Positions 57,344 through 64,000 of a stretch of DNA of 64,000 nucleotides are shown here, piece by piece. The notes under the pieces are model-generated. The model saw nothing but the letters and a program-made list of their open reading frames with translations. It was not told where the DNA came from and searched no databases. How positions within the stretch are numbered: position 1 is the stretch's first letter; each line of letters begins with the position of its first letter. This stretch comes from Shewanella mesophila (GTDB taxonomy: Bacteria > Pseudomonadota > Gammaproteobacteria > Enterobacterales > Shewanellaceae): positions 3,658,001 to 3,722,000 of the forward strand of contig NZ_CP080421.1 of the NCBI RefSeq assembly GCF_019457515.1, given 5' to 3'. The position numbers and the translations under genes are program-made.

Positions 57344-57966
57344 CTTTAACTCCTAATAATATTGATCGGCTAACAAGCTCGAATAACGTAAACACTTCAC
57401 TCATAGACATTCCTTATTATTCTACTTATCTCTTTATTTCAGCCGATTAGTTTATAGGCGTTAACTAAAGAAATTCAGAGATGATATATAAATGGCCAAA
57501 CATATTTTAAATTCACATTTGCCACCATTAAAATCATACAAACAAAAGCAAAATAAATAGGGAGCCAGATCACACTAAAAACCAATAACAAAAATCAATA
57601 ACAACAACATGAAGGAAGTAGTTATTTTTACTTTATAAAAAATAGGTTTACCAAAATCACCAAAATAAGACACTCAAAGCGATACTACACAAGATTAGAA
57701 TAAATGCACATCAAACAACAACTTAACAAGGCATCAATTACAAGCACAATACATTACCCTCTCCTAACAAGTGAAAATCTTATTTTTACAAAAACAGAAA
57801 AAAGCCACTGACTCACAAATAAAAGATATTTAAACAACTAGCAATTATTTTATTTAAATATATTCATTACAATCTAAACACCACAACATATGTGGCAAAA
57901 AAAGTATTTAAACAGATTTAATTAAAATTTATTAGAACAAACTAAAAAATAATTTAAGGGTTGATA
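57344..57966. promoter_or_regulatory. AT-rich divergent control region of the Ttr-like operon and porin
   Basis: A 623-bp gap between divergent genes. It is strikingly AT-rich with many A/T tracts, in contrast to the genes on either side, as expected for a silenced and activated promoter of an acquired locus. A partial dyad CCACAACATATGTGG occurs at about 57881-57895. I see no convincing CRP, FNR or NarP site. No gene is present. Confidence 0.5.
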
Positions 57967-58644
57967 ATGAATAAGATAATACTCACCTCATGCGCTTTAG
58001 CTATCGCCTGCACCCTAAGCCAACCGCTGGCAGCAGAAGAAAGTCAATTCGCCGCATCGGGCGTACTCATGGGACTAAGTAATTACCTGTGGCGCGGCCA
58101 GACCATCAGTGACGACAAGCCCACACTGCAGGGCGATCTTATGGTGGAACATGAAAGTGGCTTCTATCTGGGCACTTCCTTCGAGACCTATCGATATGAA
58201 GATGAAGGTAACATTTTAAAGGACTATGAAATCGACTATTACGGAGGCTACTACCAGATGATCAACGAAGATCTGGGCCTGGGCTTCAATGCGATGAAAT
58301 ATACCTATGGGGCGGGTGGCTACACAGTCGAATACACAGCCAGCCTCGACTATAAGGCATTTAACCTTATGGTAAGCTACGACCAAGACGTAGAAGCATG
58401 GTATACAGAGATCAACTACGGCTTCGACCTGTTTAACGAGAGTCAATTAGTTGCCCACGCAGGCCTGTTCACCGATGCGGAAAACTATGAATATCTTAAC
58501 AAGGGTAAGGTAGCCGACACCATTTATGATTTGGGGCTGCGCTATCGCTACCCACTCTTATCTCAGCTCGATCTGATGTTAGAGGCCAGCTATCAGGAGT
58601 TCGAGCACGATCACTATATGATTGGTCTAGGTTATAACTTTTAA
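57967..58644 (+). CDS. TorF-family outer-membrane protein (putative porin)
   Basis: A 225-residue protein from the ATG at 57967, which follows AAGGG at good spacing; a TTG two codons upstream is less likely. A Sec signal (about 1-22) ends PLAAEE. The mature part is a predicted beta barrel with the family start SNYLWRGQTISDDKPTLQGDL and HESGFYLGTSFE, and a C-terminal Phe (LGYNF). TorF-type proteins are found with anaerobic reductase genes in Shewanella. Its divergence from the Ttr-like operon suggests it passes the substrate or product. Confidence 0.85.
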   Translation: MNKIILTSCALAIACTLSQPLAAEESQFAASGVLMGLSNYLWRGQTISDDKPTLQGDLMVEHESGFYLGTSFETYRYEDEGNILKDYEIDYYGGYYQMINEDLGLGFNAMKYTYGAGGYTVEYTASLDYKAFNLMVSYDQDVEAWYTEINYGFDLFNESQLVAHAGLFTDAENYEYLNKGKVADTIYDLGLRYRYPLLSQLDLMLEASYQEFEHDHYMIGLGYNF

Positions 58645-58676
58645 TCACCTGTAGATTAGGCAAACAGAAACAAAAA

Positions 58677-58697
58677 TGGAGCGTCTATGGCGCTCCA
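58677..58697 (+). terminator. hairpin after the TorF-type gene
   Basis: TGGAGCG pairs with CGCTCCA over seven bases, 32 bp after the stop. There is no T run, so termination here is uncertain. Confidence 0.4.
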
Positions 58698-58768
58698 GCT
58701 ACTTAGGCTATAAGAGGGACTGCTGTATCATATGAGAGACAATCTGCAATATTGACAAATTTCAGGCA

Positions 58769-58796
58769 TAAAAAAACCTGCTTTAAGCAGGTTCCA
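58769..58796 (-). terminator. terminator of the right tRNA-Leu operon
   Basis: On the minus strand AACCTGCTT pairs with AAGCAGGTT, followed by a run of seven T. It lies about 33 bp after the tRNA-Leu(CAG) CCA end. Confidence 0.85.
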
Positions 58797-58827
58797 TTCT
58801 TAGGGATTGCATTTTGTCAGTCACAAC

Positions 58828-59051
58828 TTGGTACAGATGGCGAGACTTGAACTCGCACGACCGTTAGGCCACTAGCACCTGAAGCTAGCGTGTCTACCAA
58901 TTCCACCACATCTGCAAATTTTTGATATAAAAAAACCTGCTCTAAGGCAGGCTTTCTCTCTCTAAAGAGAGTAGCTCTTAAAGAGCAATTTTTGATAATG
59001 GTACCGAAGGACGGACTTGAACCGTCACTCCCGAAGGAAACGGATTTTGAA
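58828..59051. repeat. 224-bp direct repeat, right copy
   Basis: Partner of 50784-51007. The left boundary (TTGGTAC) is immediately next to the CCA end of tRNA-Leu(CAG), and the right boundary is in the anticodon loop of the intact tRNA-Leu(CAA). Confidence 0.97.
58829..58915 (-). tRNA. tRNA-Leu (CAG), right copy
   Basis: An 87-nt tRNA identical to the left copy, with anticodon CAG and encoded CCA. It is second in a two-tRNA operon with a promoter at 59132-59159. A hairpin with a T run at 58927-58955 stands between the two tRNAs and may act as a processing or attenuation site. Confidence 0.96.
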
Positions 59052-59083
59052 TCCGTCGTGTCTACCAATTCCACCACTCCGGC
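58999..59083 (-). tRNA. tRNA-Leu (CAA)
   Basis: An 85-nt tRNA with a long variable arm and encoded CCA. The anticodon stem ACGGA/TCCGT encloses TTCAAAA, giving anticodon CAA. The acceptor GCCGGAG pairs with CTTCGGT. This is the only complete copy; its 3' half is shared with the left repeat, so the insertion reconstituted an intact gene. Confidence 0.96.
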
Positions 59084-59131
59084 ATTATCAAATAGACTAT
59101 GCTAAGTGGTTACCCTTAGCTAGTGAACCGA

Positions 59132-59159
59132 ATTATACCTTTGGTTTAACTAATGGCAA
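59132..59159 (-). promoter_or_regulatory. sigma-70 promoter of the tRNA-Leu operon
   Basis: On the minus strand TTGCCA and TATAAT are separated by 16 bp. The -10 box is consensus and lies about 50 bp before the tRNA-Leu(CAA) 5' end. No equivalent sits next to the left tRNA copy. Confidence 0.75.
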
Positions 59160-59397
59160 GCCTTTTGAAGCTTTCACTTTATCAAATGAACAAAATTCCG
59201 TCTAACTGGTTCAATCACAGCTAACGCTTATACCAAGCACGACTCAATTCGATATCTCGATCACAAATTGAGTACCCATATTTAACAAAAGTATCGAATT
59301 GACAGCGTTACTTGATCGAGATCAGCATTGGCAACATCCATTCGCGCTAATTTAGCTCTGACATCAGTATAAACATCTGCGAAAGAGGACTTCTCAA

Positions 59398-59526
59398 ATG
59401 GCATTTTGGTTAGATTTAATGTTTGGTAACCCCATTGGTTTAATGTCTATGATCGTTATTTTCACAACCATCGGAATAATGTCATATCTCATGTGGCTGT
59501 TTATATCGAAATCAAAACCAGAATAG
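59398..59526 (+). CDS. DUF3149-like membrane peptide
   Basis: A 42-residue protein, MAFWLDLMFGNPIGLMSMIV..., ending SKSKPE, with one TM helix (about 14-36). The start LDLMFGNPIGL is typical of the DUF3149 family in Gammaproteobacteria. An AGAGGA ribosome binding site precedes the ATG. The function is unknown. A terminator hairpin follows at 59572. Confidence 0.8.
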   Translation: MAFWLDLMFGNPIGLMSMIVIFTTIGIMSYLMWLFISKSKPE

Positions 59527-59571
59527 ATAGAGCCTACAGGCTCAGTGTGAATACACTTTTCTAATGCGAAT

Positions 59572-59594
59572 GGGGGCTTATGCCCCCTCTTTTT
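59572..59594. terminator. terminator after the DUF3149 gene
   Basis: GGGGGC pairs with GCCCCC over a TTAT loop and is followed by TCTTTTTGT. It lies between two convergent genes and may serve both. Confidence 0.85.
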
Positions 59595-59617
59595 GTCTAT
59601 GTTTTCCCATTATTGGA

Positions 59618-60229
59618 TCATGCAGCGTGCTTGCGGCTCGGAACCACACTATGAATAAAGTGAGGCCTAGCCTTAATCAATAACTGCATCTGTTCTTGGT
59701 TAGGCTCACCTGGTGGTAAACGCAGCACTTGTCGATTTAGGTAGCGTCTTGCCGCCATAGAAATTTTATAGTCAGCCGTCGGTCCGTGGATAGCATAATG
59801 CTTCTTGTTACCTAGATATTCCAAGATATTAGTTTCAAGTAAGCTTTTCACCGCAGCTTCATTTTCAGGCAAAGTTAATACGGCTTCCCCTTGCAAGAAA
59901 AACTCGCGCAGCAAGGCTCTCTCGATTGGATCGAGCAATAGTACTTTGTTCTCTATCGTCTCGACGGTGCGCTTACTCCGTAAGTAATGAATCGCTTCAT
60001 CAAGAAAGTAGTTAGCAATTTTCATCAATAAATATGCTGCGCCTATAATCAGTCCAAGTCCGATAAAGTGGGCATATTGATTAACTACACTATCTAACTT
60101 TAGCGCCCCAAGCAGCGAAACTGGTGCGAAAAGTAATGCGGAGCTAACCAATGTAAGCCACAACATAAGATTAAAAACCATTTGTTTTGGCGCTGCATGT
60201 TTAAACAGAGTCAGATTCAGCTTGTCCAT
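59618..60229 (-). CDS. SieB-family (superinfection exclusion B-like) membrane protein
   Basis: A 203-residue protein with two N-terminal TM helices (about 15-40 and 50-72) and a cytoplasmic domain (about 85-203) rich in Glu, Leu and Arg. The layout and segments such as LDPIERALLREFFLQG and LLETNILEYLG resemble a family annotated as superinfection exclusion B (SieB) in chromosomes of marine Gammaproteobacteria. There is no evidence for antiphage activity. The ATG at 60227-60229 is preferred to a TTG six codons upstream. Confidence 0.65.
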   Translation of the reverse strand: MDKLNLTLFKHAAPKQMVFNLMLWLTLVSSALLFAPVSLLGALKLDSVVNQYAHFIGLGLIIGAAYLLMKIANYFLDEAIHYLRSKRTVETIENKVLLLDPIERALLREFFLQGEAVLTLPENEAAVKSLLETNILEYLGNKKHYAIHGPTADYKISMAARRYLNRQVLRLPPGEPNQEQMQLLIKARPHFIHSVVPSRKHAA

Positions 60230-60457
60230 CTCGATACCTAGTGTCAAAAATCCGCAGATACTTAGTCACTTGCAAATATAGTGCCAAAGAAAACACCACA
60301 AGAAAGACTTAACAAACATTACTTTGTGACTATTTTTATCAACTAGATCATGCAGAAAATAAGATCGAGACTATGCTTAAAGCTATCCCTTTCCTCTGCA
60401 AGCGATGAGCTAGAGCATCATCGTATCGATAGCATATAAAGGTAAGCGAACTTTTCA

Positions 60458-62092
60458 ATGCCAAATATGACAAAGCAACTACTCAAAAGCCCGATAGGCA
60501 GAAAGCTCACTCTGTCTATTATCCTTTTTAGTTCGTTAATCACCTTACTAACGACAGGTTATCAACTGGTCAATGACTATCGCAGCGACGTCAATAGAAT
60601 TTCAAATCAATTCGAGAGCATTGAAAAAGTGAACCTCGACGTCATGGCCGCAAGCATCTGGGTTATTGACGAACGCCTTATTAACACCCAAATCAATGGT
60701 TTGATTCAATTGCCCGATATTACTTATATCGCTATTTATGATGATAGCGGTCAGCAATGGCAAGCGGGGATAGCAACACCGAAAAACACCATCGAAAAAT
60801 CTTTTCCACTAACCTACGTCTCGGGCGAGCAGAATATCAATGTCGGCACACTCACGGTACAAGCCGATTTGAGTGTGGTATATGAGAAGCTACTCGATCG
60901 GGCGATCATTATTCTACTATCCAACGCAGTTAAGACCTTCATTGTTGCAGGTTTCATTTTGTTTTTAGTGTGGTTTTTGGTTACTCGTCATCTTCACAAA
61001 CTCAGTGAGTATAGCCAAAACATAGATTTAGACAGTGATTTTGAACCCTTGGTTTTCGTCAAAAATAGCCATAAAAATGATGAATTTTGGTTAGTGGCTG
61101 AAGCCATTAACCAAATGCAACGACAGCTTAGAACATCTTTTGACGATATAAAGAGGTCAAAAATTGAACTTCAAGAAGCCCTTGAAGACAGAGAAAGACT
61201 ACTCGAACTTGAGCGAAGCTATAAAGATGAACTCGCACGACAAGTCAAAGAGAGAACCGCCGAACTAGAGCAGTCGCTATTGGTATTAAAGCGGGCACAG
61301 GAAGTATTAGTCGAGCAGGAGAAAATGGCGGCCTTAGGAGGGTTAGTTTCTGGAGTGGCCCATGAGATCAATACCCCAATAGGTATCTGTCTTACTGCGG
61401 CAAGCACTCAACTGACCCATATCGAAGAGTTGATTAAGTTAATTCACAGTGAGAATGCCACACTCGAAGAGATCAATAGCATCTTAGTGGAATACCAACA
61501 GAGCTGTGAATTGATCATCAATAATATCTCTCGTGCCAGCAGTTTAATTCAAAAATTTAAAACCATTGCCGCAGAGCAAAGCCAGGAAGAGAAGCGCTGC
61601 ATCAACGTGCAACAAGGACTGATAGAGCATCATGAATCAATGAAATTTATCTATGGTACTCAACTTGTTAACGTCGACTATCATCTTGATCCCAACTTAA
61701 CTATCTGGACTAACCTAAGCCTGTTTAAGCAGATCATTACCAACCTGTTTTCAAATGCCTATGCCCATGGCTTCAAAAATAGAACCAATGGCAGACTACG
61801 CATAGATGCCAATGTTGATAACCAGCTTCTTACCATAAGAATTCAGGATGATGGTGAAGGAATAAGCCCTGAGGCTGCCTCCCATATATTTGAGCCATTT
61901 TATACCACGACCCGTTCACAGGGTGGCACAGGGCTTGGGTTATCGGCAGCATTCAACGCGGCTACTTTGTTGAATGGAACAATGCGTTATCAGCCAGAAT
62001 GTGAACTGGGCGGCGCTTGTTTCGAAGTCAGCTTTCCCGTCGAAGTCGTTGAAGTTGACTCTCCAGAGTTCGTCTCAGCCAATAGCCTTTAA
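60458..62092 (+). CDS. sensor histidine kinase with periplasmic domain
   Basis: A 544-residue inner-membrane kinase. TM1 is at about 16-38, a periplasmic sensor at about 39-145 (QFESIEKVNLDVMAASIWVIDERLI is typical of one-module sensors), and TM2 at about 148-170. A cytoplasmic region with HAMP-like and coiled-coil parts follows (about 175-285). The phospho-His lies in VAHEINTPIGIC (about 302), the N box is FSNAYAHGF, and the G boxes are DDGEGI and GGTGLGLSAAFN. No response regulator is adjacent, so it is an orphan. Confidence 0.93.
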   Translation: MPNMTKQLLKSPIGRKLTLSIILFSSLITLLTTGYQLVNDYRSDVNRISNQFESIEKVNLDVMAASIWVIDERLINTQINGLIQLPDITYIAIYDDSGQQWQAGIATPKNTIEKSFPLTYVSGEQNINVGTLTVQADLSVVYEKLLDRAIIILLSNAVKTFIVAGFILFLVWFLVTRHLHKLSEYSQNIDLDSDFEPLVFVKNSHKNDEFWLVAEAINQMQRQLRTSFDDIKRSKIELQEALEDRERLLELERSYKDELARQVKERTAELEQSLLVLKRAQEVLVEQEKMAALGGLVSGVAHEINTPIGICLTAASTQLTHIEELIKLIHSENATLEEINSILVEYQQSCELIINNISRASSLIQKFKTIAAEQSQEEKRCINVQQGLIEHHESMKFIYGTQLVNVDYHLDPNLTIWTNLSLFKQIITNLFSNAYAHGFKNRTNGRLRIDANVDNQLLTIRIQDDGEGISPEAASHIFEPFYTTTRSQGGTGLGLSAAFNAATLLNGTMRYQPECELGGACFEVSFPVEVVEVDSPEFVSANSL

Positions 62093-62106
62093 TTTCCAAC
62101 CAGATC

Positions 62107-63333
62107 CTAACGATATTGCCTTGCCGTTAGCTTACAGATCTCAACAATCACCTCGGTTGCTTTTACCATTGACTCCAAACAAATGAACTCATGTTTACCA
62201 TGGAAATTATGTCCACCAGTGAACAAGTTTGGGCAAGGTAATCCCATATATGACAGGCGACTACCATCGGTAGCACCACGAATAGGATCGACAATCGGTT
62301 CGACATCAATATTCAACATTGCCTGCTTAGCGATGTCGATAACATGAGGATAAGGTATCAGTTGCTCACGCATATTGTAGTAACTATCGGTGATCACAAT
62401 ACTCAAGGTTCCCTGCTGAAGCGCTTCGTTATATTGCTCGACCTTTTCTGTTAACCAATGCTTTCGCTGCTCAAAAGCATCTAGCTCAAAATCACGGATC
62501 AAGTAGGTTAATTGTGCTTTTTCGGTAACCCCTGCCATCTCAATCAGATGATAAAAACCCTCATAGCCACGGCTTTTTTCTGGCGTATCCCCCACAGGCA
62601 TCTGTGCATGGAAATTGGCGGCGATAGTCTGAGCATTGACCATCACCCCAAATGCGGTACCTGGATGACAGTTATTCCCCTGCGCGGTAATAACCGCATG
62701 TGCGCCATTAAAGTTTTCATACTCCAAATGGCCAATGGCTCCGCCATCTACGGTATAAGCCCATTGAGAGTTAAAGCCTTCAACATCAAAATGATCCGCC
62801 CCTCGCCCAATCTCCTCGTCGGGAGTAAAACAGAGGTGAATATCACCGTGAGTAGCACCAGCTTCATTCTTGAGTACGCTAAGTGCGGTAATAATTTCTG
62901 CAATTCCGGCTTTATCATCGGCGCCAAGCAGGCTACTGCCATCGGTCGTAATAAGGGTTTGGCCAATATAATGCGCTAATTCAGGAAACTCCTCAGGAGA
63001 TAAGGATTCATTTGCCCCTAGAGGGATGACGTGACCATCATAATCTTCGATGATTTGTGGCTTCACACTCTTACCTGAGAAATCGGGAGCGGTATCAAGA
63101 TGAGCGATAAAACCGATAGCGGGTACATTAGCCACAGTCGCTGGCAATAATGCCGTTAGGTATCCCTTCTCGGAAAGCTCTACATTGCTAAAACCAAGTT
63201 TAATTAGCTCTAACTTGAGTTGATCCGCTAAAGCGAGCTGACCAAATGAACTCGGTATACTAGTGCTCGATGAATTGGATTGGGTGTCAAACTGAACATA
63301 ACGCAAAAAACGATTAAGAAGAGCTTGTTTCAT
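62107..63333 (-). CDS. pepT: peptidase T (tripeptide aminopeptidase)
   Basis: A 408-residue M20 zinc peptidase of the cytosol. The metal-binding His is in HLDTAPDFSG (about 78), Asp in LLGADDKAG (about 140), Glu in FTPDEEIGRG (about 173), and His in FTGGHNFHGKHE near the C-terminus. The ATG at 63331-63333 gives MKQALLNRFLRYVQFDTQS and exactly the length of E. coli PepT; the frame open upstream to 63372 is not coding by homology. It removes the N-terminal residue of tripeptides. Confidence 0.95.
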   Translation of the reverse strand: MKQALLNRFLRYVQFDTQSNSSSTSIPSSFGQLALADQLKLELIKLGFSNVELSEKGYLTALLPATVANVPAIGFIAHLDTAPDFSGKSVKPQIIEDYDGHVIPLGANESLSPEEFPELAHYIGQTLITTDGSSLLGADDKAGIAEIITALSVLKNEAGATHGDIHLCFTPDEEIGRGADHFDVEGFNSQWAYTVDGGAIGHLEYENFNGAHAVITAQGNNCHPGTAFGVMVNAQTIAANFHAQMPVGDTPEKSRGYEGFYHLIEMAGVTEKAQLTYLIRDFELDAFEQRKHWLTEKVEQYNEALQQGTLSIVITDSYYNMREQLIPYPHVIDIAKQAMLNIDVEPIVDPIRGATDGSRLSYMGLPCPNLFTGGHNFHGKHEFICLESMVKATEVIVEICKLTARQYR

Positions 63334-63417
63334 GACCAAAGACCTGCAAGAAAAGTCACATGAGTCTAACAAGCCCCATCAAGTTGTCTTTAGACCTTGA
63401 TCAATTTTTGGCAATAT

Positions 63418-64000
63418 TTAGCTTTGGTTAGCTTTGGCGGCGAGCTTATTAAGCACTCGACTAACGGCAACAAAGCCAAAGGTTCCAGTGACTACCGTTA
63501 CCGCGCCAAATCCCGACGCACAGTCCATACGCATACTTCCCTCTGCAGTCGCCTTTACATTACATACGCTACCATCGGACTGGGGATAAACTAACTGCTC
63601 AGTCGAAAATACCGCTTCTATGCTAAAGCGACGTTGCACATTCTTCGAAAAATTATATTCACGTCTAAGTAGATTTCTAACCTTAGCAAGCAAGGGATCT
63701 TGATAGGTCTTAGCTAAGTCCGCTACCTGTACTTGAGTCGGATCGGTTTGGCCTCCAGCACCACCAACCGTCACAATCGGCAGCTTCTGGCGTTTACACC
63801 AAGCGATTAAAGCAGTCTTAGGCTTGACTGCATCGATACAGTCAACAACATAATCGAGACTTCCACCCAACTTCTTACCACTAAAGTAATCGCCCAAGTT
63901 ATCTGTGGTAATAAAATCTTCGACTTCATTAACCTTACAGTCAGGATTGATCTGGCGGATCCGCTCGGCCATCACCTCAACTTTAGACTCACCAATCGTT
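63418..64000 (-). CDS. tcdA: tRNA threonylcarbamoyladenosine dehydratase, C-terminal part
   Basis: An E1-like (ThiF/MoeB-family) enzyme that cyclises t6A37 to ct6A in tRNAs. The frame runs off the right edge, so the nucleotide-binding GxGxxG part is missing. Visible residues contain KVEVMAERIRQINPDC, the DCIDAVKPKTALI segment, VGGAGGQTDPTQVQV, VFSTEQLVYPQSDG and MDCASGFGAVTVVTGTFGFVAVS, all typical of TcdA (CsdL). A GTG/ATG inside the frame near 63975 is not the true start. Confidence 0.93.
   Translation of the reverse strand, partial: TIGESKVEVMAERIRQINPDCKVNEVEDFITTDNLGDYFSGKKLGGSLDYVVDCIDAVKPKTALIAWCKRQKLPIVTVGGAGGQTDPTQVQVADLAKTYQDPLLAKVRNLLRREYNFSKNVQRRFSIEAVFSTEQLVYPQSDGSVCNVKATAEGSMRMDCASGFGAVTVVTGTFGFVAVSRVLNKLAAKANQS

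Larger units (their letters stand above)
51008..59051. mobile_element. 8-kb genomic island at tRNA-Leu(CAA)
   Basis: Bounded by the 224-bp direct repeats, whose inner boundary on the left lies in the tRNA anticodon loop. Contents: a dead IS5-type element, a LysR gene, a TtrA/TtrB-like respiratory pair and a TorF-type porin. The coding part looks richer in G+C than the flanking MCP and intergenic DNA by eye. No integrase, relaxase or phage gene is present, so it is not mobile on its own now. Confidence 0.75.

Noticed and set aside
1-64000. CRISPR arrays and toxin-antitoxin or restriction genes
   Set aside because: No array of short regular repeats with spacers and no recognisable cas, restriction or toxin-antitoxin pair was found.

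Overview
The window reads as a chromosomal stretch of a marine Shewanella (Gammaproteobacteria, Alteromonadales). The assignment rests on protein content and gene order: a napDAGHB periplasmic nitrate reductase operon, serA, ygfZ, the endA-rsmE-gshB block next to an alkaline phosphatase, a fused AccA/AccD/AccC-type carboxylase diverging from a LysR gene, a resident class D beta-lactamase of the OXA-48/OXA-55 type, and a TorF-type porin. All family assignments were made by reading the sequence and from memory; no database was searched.

Layout. 1-5 kb: a cut-off secreted protein, an outer-membrane porin, a CsgD/VpsT-like regulator, a YjdF-like membrane protein and serA, followed by an IS3-type remnant. 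5-13 kb: ygfZ, then a signalling pair (an HD-GYP response regulator and a 1777-residue hybrid histidine kinase). 13-18 kb: an ABC exporter-like operon (ATPase, FtsX-like permease, AttH-like lipoprotein), preceded by a 70-bp inverted-repeat element. 18-23 kb: napDAGHB, whose upstream region carries a near-consensus CRP site, an FNR-like site and a NarP-type 7-2-7 site. 23-26 kb: a patch of mobile DNA with an ISL3 element that has an intact 8-bp target duplication but a frameshifted transposase, GC-rich palindromes, a single integron-type cassette with its attC but no integrase, and a cruciform repeat. 26-32 kb: VOC protein, DUF5062-like protein, a MITE sharing ends with the 70-bp element, a P2-type cation ATPase, a UspA protein and a CPA2 antiporter. 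32-50 kb: mostly core genes (carboxylase, LysR, OXA, pyroglutamyl-peptidase-like protein, sprT, endA, rsmE, gshB, alkaline phosphatase, rsmC, a FapA-type protein, an M50 protease, an MCP).

50.8-59.1 kb is the most unusual part. A 224-bp block containing tRNA-Leu(CAG) and the 3' half of tRNA-Leu(CAA) is present twice, exactly 8044 bp apart, with one mismatch. The left copy stops in the anticodon loop of tRNA-Leu(CAA), which is where tyrosine-recombinase islands commonly insert. Between the copies lie a dead IS5/IS903-type element, a LysR regulator, a TtrB/TtrA-like pair (ferredoxin and molybdopterin oxidoreductase) and a TorF-type porin. There is no TtrC quinol dehydrogenase and no TtrRS. This looks like an acquired anaerobic respiratory module that plugs into the host's own quinol-to-periplasm electron carrier (CymA in Shewanella, an inference).

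The right end (59.1-64 kb) returns to core genes: a 42-residue DUF3149 protein, a SieB-family membrane protein, a sensor kinase, pepT and the C-terminal part of tcdA. The nap operon, the Ttr-like module and the TorF porin together point to an organism with flexible anaerobic respiration.
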